From assembly GCA_963681505.1 (NCBI GenBank), contig OY811984.1:2278772-2342771 (forward strand): DNA of 64,000 bases, in the 5' to 3' direction. This document shows, one piece after another, positions 30,485 through 40,690 of the stretch (the first letter of the stretch is position 1; the number at the start of each line of letters is the position of its first letter). The position numbers were made by a program, and so were the translations under genes. The notes under the pieces were generated by a model. It was not told the DNA's origin. It worked only from the letters and a program-made list of their open reading frames with translations, and made no database searches. The DNA comes from Eunapius fragilis. Taxonomy: Eukaryota; Porifera; Demospongiae; Spongillida; Spongillidae.

Positions 30485-30684
30485 TGTAACAACAGATGAC
30501 CAAGTCCAGAATCGAGTAGTGAAGTGTGAACCTTGATAATCCAGCTTTTCGGGTTGCCAAAATCTGCCTGATACTTACAATTCCAACACTATATAAGAGT
30601 CTGTCTCACATGCCTGTTAATTCATTGAGAAGGCTCTATTGCAGCTCCGTAGTCTACCGTTAATAATCAATTACAATTCCTGCA
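30485..30684 (-). repeat. 3' LTR of LTR element A
   Basis: About 190-200 bp, direct copy of 32,455-32,643: both contain gtccagaatcgagtag, gaagtgtgaaccttgat, tgcctgatacttacaattcc and actatataag. Read on the - strand it starts TGCAGG after a purine tract (gagggagaag) and ends GTTACA. Confidence 0.75.
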
Positions 30685-32467
30685 CTTCTCCCTCATTAGC
30701 CATAATGCTCTGGGGTTTGGTGAGGACGAATAGAGTTCGGAGCGGGAAAGGGACAGCTTCAAGACTGACCACTGGAGGAGTCTTGTCTACAACGGGGTCA
30801 GGATCCGGCTCGACTTCTGCAATGACAGGGTCTGGTTCCTGTGGTAAATCAGCTTGTCCATCTGCAGTAGTTGATATGGTTGGCAGAGGGTCCAATTCTG
30901 GCTGCAGGAATGTTCCAGAGTCCCTCTTTCCCCCAGCAATCTGCTCTTTGACTTGGTCAACACGATAACGGGTTTCCGTGCCATCATCAAATGTTACAAT
31001 CAGTGACAATGGACCCAGCATAGCAGTAACTTTCCTGGGTGTCCATTTCAGCATCCCACTGTGATTTATGGCATACACTTCTTCACCGACCTGAAATGAG
31101 CGTTGTCTTGTGTGCACGTCATTGTTCTCCTTCTGCTTCCTTGATTTTTAGTCATGTGACGTTCCACAGATGGAAAAATGAAATCCAGATGTGAGCGCTT
31201 GTTTCCTCCCCAACAACAGCTCCACAAGTGATCTTCCTGTGGTAGAATGGGGTGTTATCCTGTACTGGAAAAGGAACTGATATAAACGTGTCAGTATCCC
31301 CTGATGTCTTCCTTAAGGCATTTTTCACACTTCACACTGCTCGTTCAGCCAATCCATTGGTGGCTGGGTGGTAGGGAGCACTGCTAATGTGTCTGAATCC
31401 ATTATGTTGAACAAAGGTTTGGAACTCAGTATTGGTGAAGGCTGTGCCGTTGTCAGACACCAAAACCTCTGGGAGACCAGGAACTGCAAATATATACTTG
31501 TCTAAGCACTCGATTGGTCTGCTGGGATGATGTGGAGGAAACAACAGCAGCCTCCAACCATTTGGAGTGAGCATTCACCAGGACAAAAATGATTTTGCCC
31601 AGAAAAGGGCCATAAAAATCATCATGGATGTAAGACCTGGGTTTTGCAGGCCACTCCAAGGACGCAGTAGGGACTTAGGTGGGGACCTACTATTTACTTG
31701 GCAAGCCTCATATGATTTCACCTTTGCTTTGAGTTCAGCATCAAGTCCTGGCCACCACACTGCACTCCTGGCCAGAGATTTCATTTGAGAAACCCCTGGA
31801 TGGCCATCATGAAGTATTTTGATTATTGGTGCCATTCCAGGTGGAGATACCACTGCACAACTTCCGCAAAGGATACACCCATCTTCCACACTTAGTTCAC
31901 TTCCTGCACTCGTAAGGCTTGAATTGTTCGTTCGCTGTGTCCTCCATCCATGAAGCACCATTCTCTTGACCACCAAGTGCACTGGGTCTGTCTATTCAAC
32001 GTCAAATAGATGTAGCTGTTAGTGTCAGAGAAGGCCTGCAGCATGAGTATTATATCCCCAGGTGTAAAGACCTCTTCGAGGGCCTCCGCTAAAAGCAATC
32101 TACTTAGCCCATTAGCATTGCCTAGATTCTTGCCTGCTCTGAACACCATCTGGTATTTGTAAACACTCAGTGTTAGTGCCCATCTTTGTATCCTGGAAGA
32201 GGCCATCATTGGCACTGGTTTTGTCTCACTAAAGAGAAACTGGAGTGGTTTGTGATCTGAGTACACAACAAACTGTCTACCATAAAGGTACTGGTGAAAC
32301 TGCTTAACACCCCATTCTACAGCCAAACCTTCCTTTTCTATTTGTGAATAGTTCTTCTCTGCAGGTGACAAAGACCGTGGCCATATACATGTATCTTTCC
32401 CATGTCGCCAGTGTTTGTGAACACACACAACAGTTTTACAAGCACAATATATAACGACACCATACAT
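30671..32467 (-). mobile_element. Internally deleted Ty3/Gypsy element A (RNase H and integrase only)
   Basis: On the - strand, from 32,467 down: an RNase H domain (SPAEKNYSQIEKEGLAVEWG, DHKPLQFLF), the integrase zinc region (ILHDGHPGVSQMKSLARSAV), catalytic core pieces (VLVSDNGTAFTNTEF, HPATNGLAERAV) and the C-terminal end (QVGEEVYAI). Frames change near 31,890, 31,650 and 31,450. Gag, protease and reverse transcriptase are absent: RNase H begins right next to the 5' LTR. A dead, deletion-derived copy. Confidence 0.82.
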
Positions 32468-32643
32468 GGGATGACCATGTCCAGAATCGAGTAGAGAAGT
32501 GTGAACCTTGATAGTCCAGCTGTCTACCTTTGGGTTGCCAAAATGTGCCTGATACTTACAATTCCAGCACTATATAAGAATCTGTCTCACGTGTTTGTTA
32601 ATTCGTCGAGAAGGTTACTGTTTCATCAATTACAATTACTACA
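32455..32643 (-). repeat. 5' LTR of LTR element A
   Basis: Starts TGTAGT on the - strand at 32,643; similar to the other LTR over its length with scattered changes (e.g. ctttgggttgcc against cttttcgggttgcc), implying an old insertion. No matching target duplication was seen next to the two outer ends. Confidence 0.7.
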
Positions 32644-32679
32644 AGTGTCATGTGCTAAAGCCGAATTTCTTACACATGT

Positions 32680-33048
32680 CTACACATTATACTCGCCAAT
32701 CTTCAGTGACTTGGGATCATATCCAGGCTGCAGCAGGAGGTGTGCATGACATAACTTCCCTCCAATGTCAACTTCGTAGTGTCCTGCCAGCAAATCATCT
32801 TGAGTGAGCATGCATGGAGCTCCATCCTGTCCACTCCTCCGTATAGCAGCCACACAAATATATTTCCCAAGGTAATGTCCATAGGCAGCAGAAGACAAGG
32901 AGCCAACTGCTCTCCCTGACTCATAGATGGTCTCATGACCCCAAGGTACTACATTCTCATCTCCCTTAGTAACAACTGCAAACACTCCAAGCAGTCTGCT
33001 GACACCATCTCTCTGTTGGTTTATGAGGGCTTCTCTGCCTTGGAAGGA
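32680..33048 (-). CDS. GCV_T-fold enzyme, last exon (SARDH/DMGDH/PDPR type)
   Basis: The - strand exon follows tcgtgcag at 33,049 and is in phase 0. It reads SFQGREALINQQRDGVSRLL, VVPWGHETIYESGRAVGSLS, SAAYGHYLGKYICVAAI, then GHYEVDIGGKLCHAHLLLQP, GYDPKSLKIGEYNV and TAG. This is the C-terminal barrel shared by aminomethyltransferase, dimethylglycine and sarcosine dehydrogenases and the pyruvate dehydrogenase phosphatase regulatory subunit: GREAL...G, PWG.E.I...G..VG...SA.YG, GEYEVDI.G, YDP...R. These are mitochondrial folate-linked enzymes. The stop lies only 37 bases from the LTR of element A. Confidence 0.75.
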   Translation of the reverse strand, partial: SFQGREALINQQRDGVSRLLGVFAVVTKGDENVVPWGHETIYESGRAVGSLSSAAYGHYLGKYICVAAIRRSGQDGAPCMLTQDDLLAGHYEVDIGGKLCHAHLLLQPGYDPKSLKIGEYNV

Positions 33049-33219
33049 CTGCACGAGGGGAGATGATGAGTGGGTGTAGGGATGAGGGTGAGGTGTGTGA
33101 AGAGGGACATAACATTTAATGGTATCCACTTCACTGTACTCCCACCCTTTACTTTCTGTGATAGTCTACAGCTACCTCCAAATAGCAGTAATTTGTACAA
33201 GTACCGGGTACTGGTATAC

Positions 33220-33281
33220 CTTTGTCATGTCAATGGTCTCCATGAGGCCAGCCTCACAGGGTGTCAGGTGGGTGCCTAGCT
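33220..33281 (-). CDS. GCV_T-fold enzyme, penultimate exon
   Basis: The - strand frame reads ELGTHLTPCEAGLMETIDMT plus K and ends at a GTATAC donor, phase 0, which joins the last exon. It matches the family stretch WG.DLTPDDTPLEAGLGW.VKLDK just before F.GREAL. The upstream edge (after ggggtag) is approximate. Earlier exons were not recognised between 33.3 and 34.2 kb. Confidence 0.6.
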
Positions 33282-33289
33282 CTACCCCC

Positions 33290-34148
33290 ACTATTTGTGT
33301 GACACATCTGCTCCATGCACTCCAACAGTTTACTATGGCAGCAGGTATTGTAGCTACCTGGTAGAGAACAGGAAATACATAAACTGTAATAATATCCCAG
33401 GTTTTGTTTTCATCCAGTCACCATTGATTGAGGTATATCTGCGAAAGCTATACCACCAACTCAAAGCTACAGGATGACGCCTAAATTTACAGCTAAATTC
33501 TGCAGCACCTTTCAGTGGTAACGCAGCCTACACCTGAGGAACAGATACACTTTCTTCAATTCCTGTGCTGACCATTTTTATGGGGTTAATCTCTTCCGTT
33601 CCGGGGTATACCCCGTAAATACGGTCATGTCAATAATCATCATGCATAATAATAGAATGCAACGCGTATAACATATAATCATGTCTTGTTGTGAGTCACA
33701 CTAGTGTGAATTCATGTAGCAAGCATCAGAACTAGTACTAATAAAATAGATATGTGTCATGCGTGTAATAAATGATCGTGTTCGTTAGGTTAAATACGAG
33801 CGCTAGCTAGTATAGTTTTGACATCTGTGGTTTCTTATAAAACCGCTGGACGATGAATATCCTTGTACAGATAAAGGTAGCGAAAATGTTCTACATGTTG
33901 TAGGAATATATTTATACTACAGTATTGTCTACCCTTATTATTCAACTATCCCTTCATATGTTGGTAGCAGCTGCAGAATATTTGCGATGCCCTAGAGCTG
34001 AATAAACCGCAAACAAATTAACGGGTAAAATCGCAAACAAATTAACGGGGTATACACGGGGTATACCACGTACTGAACTAGCACCATTAAGAGAAGGGTG
34101 CATTATTATGTGTGTGCGCTTGGTTTAATGTTTGCTTTCAATTGTATG
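33290..34148. other. Spacer, nothing certain
   Basis: May hide further short exons of the GCV_T gene on the - strand. I see no motif. From 33,640 to 34,140 it is AT-rich intergenic DNA. Confidence 0.45.
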
Positions 34149-34154
34149 CTTTAT
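34149..34154 (-). promoter_or_regulatory. Poly(A) signal of the Frizzled-like gene
   Basis: On the - strand AATAAA occurs about 100 bases after the stop of the receptor gene (ttaaataaagc). Confidence 0.6.
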
Positions 34155-34252
34155 TTAAGTAAAGCCCCTCGAAAGAATTATGCCCATAACAATGTATACA
34201 CAGTATAAAATGCAATTACGCACTACCTCACAATGTAAAGTTCATAAAGGTT

Positions 34253-34624
34253 TCATTCATAATGGTTGCCATGAGCAGTGGTGACCTTTGAGGCTTTAAG
34301 CATGTGACGGCAATATCGTTTCAGCTCTCTAAACTGTATAACATAGAGAAGGCTTACTGCTGGAAGAATGCCCAATAGAATGTAGGCTACAACAGAAATA
34401 GCTGCATTATTCAGAGATTGATAAGCTTTCTTTTCACTTTCACAATCTCGATTTGAATCACTTCCAGCTGCTTCACATGCAAAGTACTTTAAAACAGCTG
34501 AAACATATGCATCAATTGATTTAGCATTTAGGGAAAATGCTAAAAGGGCTTCTGATCCAAGTACAACGTAGTAGCTGAAGAGAATCAGTAGCTTTCTTTC
34601 AGCAGAACCAAAATGGATTTTAGT
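34253..34624 (-). CDS. Frizzled-like receptor, last exon (TM6-TM7 and short tail)
   Basis: From ttatccaag on the - strand, in phase with the previous exon. It reads TKIHFGSAERKLLILFSYYV, VLGSEALLAFSLNAKS, a Cys-containing loop (KYFACEAAGSDSNRDCESEK), then AISVVAYILLGILPAVSLLY and the short tail RELKRYCRHMLKASKVTTAH, GNHYE, stop. It supplies the last two helices. The tail is about 25 residues and lacks the KTxxxW motif that Frizzled proteins use to bind Dishevelled. Confidence 0.75.
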   Translation of the reverse strand, partial: TKIHFGSAERKLLILFSYYVVLGSEALLAFSLNAKSIDAYVSAVLKYFACEAAGSDSNRDCESEKKAYQSLNNAAISVVAYILLGILPAVSLLYVIQFRELKRYCRHMLKASKVTTAHGNHYE

Positions 34625-34712
34625 CTTGGATAATTAACCTCCTGTAGTAGCGCTGTGATGCTAAATGTGAAGAATGGCTAAGAGTATTGTTAGCAATGAC
34701 AAATGAACTTAC

Positions 34713-35047
34713 CTTGATAACTGTGATGAGGACCATGACCAATAGTGATGTACCAGTAGCCATAATAATGCTGATGGGAAGGGCAAGGGTATAGTAAGCA
34801 GCATCTCTGCTTCTTGACACACAAAGAAGAGGAGGATTATTGCTGGAGACAAAACCGCCTGTTGAAAAGCTAACAATGACAGGAATGGTAGGCACAAAGA
34901 GTGCCAGCAGCACAACCAGCAGGTGGATTATCCTGCTTTTTCCAAATCTTTTTGCATGAAATGGAAACTGTATTTTCCAGAATAGTGTAGTCACATGACA
35001 TATCCACCAAATGGGCAGTTGAAGAAGTGCATAGTAGTACACAGACC
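34713..35047 (-). CDS. Frizzled-like receptor, exon with TM3-TM5
   Basis: The exon is bounded by attacag and GTAAGT. It reads GSVYYYALLQLPIWWICHVT, TLFWKIQFPFHAKRFGKSRI, IHLLVVLLALFVPTIPVIVS, a Cys-containing loop, and ALPISIIMATGTSLLVMVLI, TVIK. The pattern (helix with WW, FPF, basic loop, long helix with PxxP) is that of class F receptors. Ends in phase 0. Confidence 0.78.
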
Positions 35048-35896
35048 CTGTAATGGTGGGATGAAATATTGTTTATGAAATGATTCAATCAGCAAAAGAA
35101 AAGTCTAATATTGCTACCATACATTCATAACGATTAATTAAAATAGCCATCCAGAGTAGTTTATGAATCAACACAAGTTTTGTTTTTTGGCACTTTGCAT
35201 CAGGATGATGAAGATGCAGTGGCAATATTCTCAATAGCAATATTTAGTAGTGACACACTGATCATTTAGATCTCCAAAAACGCTAGGGAGTTAATTTTAT
35301 ATCTCAATAGTATAGCCATGCTTAGTTAATACACAACATTGCCTACTTGTAAAATTTCGGTATCTGGATGTAAACCCATACAGAATTAATGACAGATAAG
35401 TGTACATTTCATGGCACACTACCTTTAGTAGGAAATATTGAGGTCATGGTATGACTGATGAATCATGTACCAATAAAATGTAAGCAAGAAAGATGAAGCT
35501 TAATTAATGAATCTATATAGGATCAACGAAATATCAAACATAGATTGCATTAACCCACCCCCCCCCCCCCCCCCCCCCCCCCCCTTTCTTTATATAAGTC
35601 TACATTACTTGTTTTAGCAACAGCTTCTAAGAAGTTTTTTCTTATAGAAAACAGTATATTGGTCAATTCTCTTTATGTTAGTGTATCCAAATGAATTGCA
35701 ATAGGCTCGTATTTTGGCAACCCATTTAGAATGGTCTGTTCGTTTTTGTGATCGCTGATGCTTAAAGAAAATTTTTAATCTTTGGCTATGTATGTACGGG
35801 AAGTTATAACAACAGTCTAGCACAGTGTATGTATGAATACAAAAAGGAAGCAGTCCAATTAAGGGTACATAAATTATCCTTGCTAGAGCAACTTAC
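35048..35896. other. Intron of the Frizzled-like gene
   Basis: AT-rich; contains a 27-base poly(C) run at 35,558-35,584. No exon recognised. Confidence 0.6.
35558..35584. repeat. Poly(C) run
   Basis: Twenty-seven consecutive C. Confidence 0.95.
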
Positions 35897-35997
35897 CACT
35901 AATTGAACAAAATACAGTTGGATTTTCCACTGTGTCAACCAAATTCTTTGAACTGCAGTATAGTGTTGTCCGGCCAGTAAATGACATTAGAATATAA
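35897..35997 (-). CDS. Frizzled-like receptor, exon with extracellular loop 1
   Basis: 101-nt - strand exon, YILMSFTGRTTLYCSSKNLV, DTVENPTVFCSISG, with two cysteines, between ccagacag and GTAAGT. In class F receptors the loop before TM3 has such a disulfide-forming pair. Confidence 0.65.
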
Positions 35998-36379
35998 CTG
36001 TCTGGAGCAAATATATTAATGACCACACTGCAAATGACTTAATCTACTAACAATACAAGGCTCATCATATTTTGGCACCCTACCTAGCTCCTCCTTATAC
36101 TACTTACTGGTTACCTTGCATTGTAGAAGTATTTGGTCATATAGCTAATCCGGTAGCAATATTTAATAGCCAGTACCTACAACTCATTCTCCTCTTTGCC
36201 AATTGAGATACCTATCAGCCTTTGTGATCCCAAAATCAAGTCTAAAATTCCCATATTAAAGTAATCACTTAGTTGTGTTCTTACTCATAGAGTTATTATA
36301 TGAAAAGCTGAGAAAATAACAAAGCAAAATACAGACAGAATGACAGTCTATAAATTTTCAGTGCACAATGAATTCTCAC

Positions 36380-36435
36380 CTAGAATTATCATGGTAACGC
36401 CCAAATAAACAATTATGACAGCAGGAAATGCAAAC
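36380..36435 (-). CDS. Frizzled-like receptor, mini-exon with TM2
   Basis: 56-nt - strand exon between cgttctcag and GTGAGA: FAFPAVIIVYLGVTMIILG, a single hydrophobic helix. FPxxx(I/L)xxx is the usual start of TM2 in Frizzleds. Confidence 0.68.
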
Positions 36436-36491
36436 CTGAGAACGTAATAAGAAGCTTTAAAGATGGAACAGACAGCATTATGCAATAATAC

Positions 36492-36705
36492 ATTTTCTTT
36501 CGCCAAATGCAAGAAAAGATTAGAATAAGGACTGCTGATCCAAGCCCTACAATAGCTGATAGGATAGCGATTATATCCACGGCTAATGATATTCTATCAT
36601 CATACTGCTTCCATATACCACACTGTGGTAGACATGTTCCATTACTGAGGAAGAATTGGTCTTTGCAGATTCTTTGTGTCGAATTAGCTGGCAGAACAAC
36701 CCTTT
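36492..36705 (-). CDS. Frizzled-like receptor, exon with linker and TM1
   Basis: The - strand reads RVVLPANSTQRICKDQFFLS, NGTCLPQCGIWKQYDD, then the first helix ISLAVDIIAILSAIVGLGSA, VLILIFSCIWRKK, before a GTATTA donor. The C...C.P.C.x(W) linker ahead of TM1 is characteristic of Frizzled/Smoothened. Confidence 0.78.
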
Positions 36706-36785
36706 CTAAAGAAATACTTGGTCCTGAATCTGATTTTGCAAATAAGCAAGCAGTAATTTCACTTGTTCAAGAAGACCAATATTAC

Positions 36786-37008
36786 CTTTGCAATCACTGG
36801 CGGTGGTCATAGTGAGACTTTCACAGTTAGGAAGTTGCTCCTTTACACTTGGGATGGCTAATGCCTTTTGCCACTCATCTTTGCAAACCACTGTGCTGAT
36901 CTCAATACACTGATCTCTGCTAGGTCTGGTCACTGTTCCATTACCATCACACAAAGTGAACAGGTACAGGCACATGAATGGTACAAAGGAGGATGTACAC
37001 GCCTCTGT
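36786..37008 (-). CDS. Frizzled-like receptor, CRD exon, 3' part
   Basis: The - strand reads EACTSSFVPFMCLYLFTLCD, GNGTVTRPSRDQCIEISTVV, CKDEWQKALAIPSVKEQLPN, CESL, then a donor GTAATA. This is the second half of a Frizzled-type cysteine-rich domain: C...F.C..Y.P.C......RP.R..C......C...W......LP.C. The CRD normally binds Wnt lipid or sterol. The 5' edge is not a normal exon edge: it is the insertion site of a 3.37-kb transposon (TSD TGT at 37,006-37,008). The other part of this exon is at 40,382-40,554. Confidence 0.8.
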
Positions 37009-37400
37009 CACAGTGCAAAAAGTTAGTTATACGATACTGTATTTTTTTGCGTATATTGAAGAATACTCAAAATATACGCGTGTGTAGTATATTTTAAGTA
37101 TACGACGGCGTATATTCAAGAATACGCATGTGTTAATTACGTCACTGTTTATATAGGCACCGCACTGCAAAAGGTTAGTTTTACGATACTGTATATTTTT
37201 GCGTATATTTGAAGAATACCCAAAATATACACCTGAGTAGTATAAGCCTGCGTATATTCAAGAATCCGCAAGTGTCGAATACGTCACTGTTTTTATAGGC
37301 ACCACAGTGCAAACGTTAGTTTTATCATTACCGTATATTTTTGCGAATACATGCACGCCGGAGTAGTATATTGTAATCCGCAAGCGTCACCGTTTATATA
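37009..37400. repeat. Subterminal tandem repeat of the 3.37-kb transposon
   Basis: Two full units and one partial unit of about 145-150 bp start with gcaaaa..gttagtt..acgatactg at 37,014, 37,167 and 37,309. Each contains ttgcgtatatt, gaagaatac and tcactgttt.tataggcacc. The right end has only one, shortened, copy (40,262-40,378). Confidence 0.85.
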
Positions 37401-40378
37401 AGCACGTTTTCGATACACCAGTGAGTATTTTTATATCGTACTACCAACCGTGCATATTCAAATTCTTGTGTGTATATACTTGTGGGAATTTTTCAAATCC
37501 TTACACGTTAATAACCTACACCGCCTTGCATCCGACAGTCAGCACATGTCAAAGACCGCGATTGATTTCATAATTGATTTAAAATCACTTGTAAAATGAT
37601 CGCATGATTGACAGAACAGTATCTTATACGCAGGTGTGCTTTAAGCATCTATGAAATCAAAAATTGATTTTGACCCTGCGCATGCAGTATAAACGGAACC
37701 CAACACGATGATTATTGACGATAACATACAGTGTATTTGCTGTGTGCCAAACGAAGGCCCCACTTTTCTTATCGGACCAGAAGCAGACAGCACCCCCCCC
37801 CCCCCTCCCAATTTTTCTTATATCAGGCCTGACCTGATATCCTGAACGCCACTGATTCAGTGTGGAATTCGATCGCAAAATCGAAGTCTAACTATACAGA
37901 TCGATATAACTTACAAATTCCCTTCGCACACACTACATCCTATATATCTATATACACACTGCTTATATTGACCCTGTGTATTTGTATCTTTCAGCATGCA
38001 GGAGTGCTGCTCCTGGCCCTCGTGTTTTCGAACATAGAAGCTACCACTCACTGTAGCACTTGTCATCAGAAGTATTCGCAACCAACTTACTGTAAGGTAT
38101 TGTAAAGTGAATGTATCACTATGTTATGGATGACAAAGGAAGTATTTATAAACACAAGTTTGGCTCTACACTATATGGAGAATGGCTCTGGCATTTTCTC
38201 TTATATTAAGCAAATGTGTTAGTCCTTGGAAGCTGGCAGTGGGCTCCTTCCCGATCATATAGCAGTCTCAAACTGCTGGATATCCTAGTGCAAAATTGGG
38301 GTCTTGGAAGGTCCGTATCCCTGAACATCACTGTTATTATGAGCTCACCACTAAATCCTACAAGTGGGAGCAATGGATGGTGCAGTCTTGATGCACTGGA
38401 GTGCAGGATAATCCAATGAAATGAGGCCTGGGATAGAGGTTTCTAATTATTAACCACTAGTGACTGCCAAACTCAAATGTATCTTTATTGCTAAATAGGA
38501 TCGAATGCAAGAGCCATCCTCCAAAGAGTAATTATATCTGGTTATTTTATTTTCAAGGTGCATCGTGGTGGTACTCCTTTCACTTGCCTTACATGCATGG
38601 TTATTGTTACCACATCCCTCTCCCTCTTGACCTTTGGTGCCAGCAACTATTAGCACATCAGCAGCATTACACTCCAACATAGAATACACAAACACAAACA
38701 AAAACCCATAACAGATTGTTCCACCTCTCCACCACCAGTAACCAGATCCTTGCAGCACGACAGCACTGTGTTCCACATAAGACCACACATACAACATACG
38801 CATATATAAGAGCAATGGGCATAAATAAAACCTAACTAACTCTATTTAGAACAGGTGAGCGCACCTGATCTCGGAAAGAACCCGTGGAAAAACCATCTGA
38901 AGGAAAAAACTGGCGCAAAAACCTTCCTAACTACACTGCTCATCATGCACAGGTTACAATGGCTTCTTCTGGTCAGATCCACCATCATCCGTATATACTC
39001 TGGACACACCATCACAAGGTAAATTGCAAGACACAACGTGCACTTAGAATGCTGACTCAATAACACCTTCACTCCTTTATAAATCTGCTGCCATGTGTAG
39101 CCACTAAATCTCACATTTAGGCAGGAGCTTATCTCCTGTCTTTCAACCGACTAGAACTATATGTGACATGTATACATGCGTACCATGTGTGTATGTCTGT
39201 GTCTATGCCTGTGTGTTGACACTTGTTTGTGTATGTGCAAGTGTGTGTGTCTGTGTGTATGGACATCTGTTTGTGTGCATGTATATGTGTGTCTGGGTGT
39301 GGAGCAGTCTATAAATACATGCTAATTGTGTGTGAATGTGTGTATTTATGGACGTATAAATGTGTGTCATTACTATTTTTAATTTGTACCATTTCCATTC
39401 TTACCATACTGTTTAAAGGTTTTTGATGCCACTTCAAGAATGCTTGATCATCTTACTTGTAAGTTCTCTGTTATCGGTGTAATTTACATGACAACCGATT
39501 TTTAATAAGTGCGCCAATTAGAGTATGCCAACATTAGCAATTGCACGTGATAGTAATTTTGGCGGGTTTCCGTGCAAGTGTGGCCTCGAAAGTGGAAAGG
39601 TACGTGTCTTTTATCATTTGAAGGATCCGATTGTGGTGTAGTAAACCAGCCCCTAAAGACAAGCCTAGTATACGGTAAGTACTTCTCAACCAATGTTGTG
39701 AGCAAGTGTCTGACTTTGAATAGCTTGTCATATCGCAATTTGTGCACTTTTTTGGTGGTCGATTCTGCTAAGGTAAGTGACGCAATGGCATTGCTGCTAC
39801 CTTTATTTTGCTTTTCTGCAGCGTTTCGACTCGAACTGGTAAGTATGCCCTGAGGCGCTAAAACTTTTTTTTTTTTTTGCCTTAGGACGAGAACTCAAGC
39901 ACGAGAACGCCAACGAGTCTATCCGAATTGGTAAGTATGGCAATATCAATTGGCGCCAAATGTTATTTTGTTCTCGTCTATCATCAGGTCACGTATGAAG
40001 TTAGTACGTGGGGACCGCTGTCTCAAGATTATGGTGTTTGTATCTGTTTGTAACTGTTGTTTTTGACGTTGTATCACTTATATGTACGAAGAAAATTTTT
40101 ATAGCCAACCAGAGGCAAGGGAAGGGGGAGGGGGAGTGCGGAAGGACCAGTTTACGGAAGATCAGAAACGAAATATACGATAGTGCACGGTTCAATAAAG
40201 CAGGTAACGTTAATGAAATTCAGAGGTTTGCTAGGATACCACAAACCACACGTGACTGACTATATTGCAATATACGCTCCTGCTTATATGGTTCTATAAG
40301 CAGGTGCTTATATTTTTTGCGTATATTCGAATATACGCTGTAGTATACAGTATCGTATAACACACTTTTTGCACAGTG
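37009..40378. mobile_element. 3.37-kb CACTA-like DNA transposon inserted in the CRD exon
   Basis: Left end CACAGTGCAAAAAGTTAG and right end, read inward, CACTGTGCAAAAAGTGTG; both then continue TTATACGATACTGTAT, about 34 bp of terminal inverted repeat. TGT is duplicated at 37,006-37,008 and 40,379-40,381. Removing the element and one TGT restores one open reading frame of the receptor. CAC ends, a 3-bp duplication and subterminal repeats suggest the CACTA/EnSpm group. Inside are only short frames: a possible first exon MPTLAIARDSNFGGFPCKCG at 39,525, and several GTAAGT sites between 39,670 and 39,935 suggestive of a spliced + strand transcript. No transposase recognised. A poly(C) tract is at 37,793-37,805. 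Confidence 0.82.
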
Positions 40379-40381
40379 TGT

Positions 40382-40554
40382 GGCACCCAGTAAGGGGAGG
40401 CCATTGACAATGAGCTGGGCTGTACTTTCACTGGCTTCTTGGTCAACATTTGCTATGATCACCACATTGCTGTTGTTCTGTTGCATTCCAGAGAGGCAAG
40501 CCCTGGCCTGAATTAATGCCTGCTGGCATGTTGATTTTGAGTAGTTAGCACAAC
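40382..40554 (-). CDS. Frizzled-like receptor, CRD exon, 5' part
   Basis: The - strand frame after tttcaaaag reads (G)CANYSKSTCQQALIQARA, CLSGMQQNNSNVVIIANVDQ, EASESTAQLIVNGLPLLGA and then meets the transposon end. It is in the same frame as the 36,786-37,008 part (next codons Thr-Glu-Ala-Cys). NYS...(A/S)......L.......C fits the start of a Frizzled CRD. Further 5' exons were not found; the next 4.8 kb is filled with mobile elements. Confidence 0.72.
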
Positions 40555-40604
40555 CTTTTGAAATCTATGGAGAAGAGTGATCATATGAACTGTATTTATC
40601 ATGT

Positions 40605-40642
40605 GGTCAATTCTTATATAGGAACTATATCTTAGTTCCCGA
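40605..40642 (+). repeat. 3' end scrap of the stem-loop-tailed repeat
   Basis: gtcaattcttatataggaac, then tatatcttagttcccga: the family's 3' hairpin, directly in front of a MITE half. Confidence 0.6.
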
Positions 40643-40690
40643 CAAGTGAAGAAAAGCATTCTCTGACGAGAAAGTGATATAGGAATTTTT
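40643..40690. mobile_element. Left piece of an ACAAGTAAA MITE split by LTR element B
   Basis: gaagaaaagcattctctgac, gagaaagtgatataggaatt equals the left 48 bases of the family. The sequence resumes at 44,837 (gaattggaggcaaaagtggt). GAATT is repeated at both edges. Confidence 0.8.

Noticed and set aside
30671-32467. A host gene encoding an integrase/RNase H protein
   Set aside because: Flanking direct repeats, frame breaks and loss of gag to RT show a decayed LTR element.
38450-39114. Minus-strand frames inside the 3.37-kb transposon as its transposase
   Set aside because: Short, without DDE or zinc-finger motifs, and no support for joining them; left uncalled.
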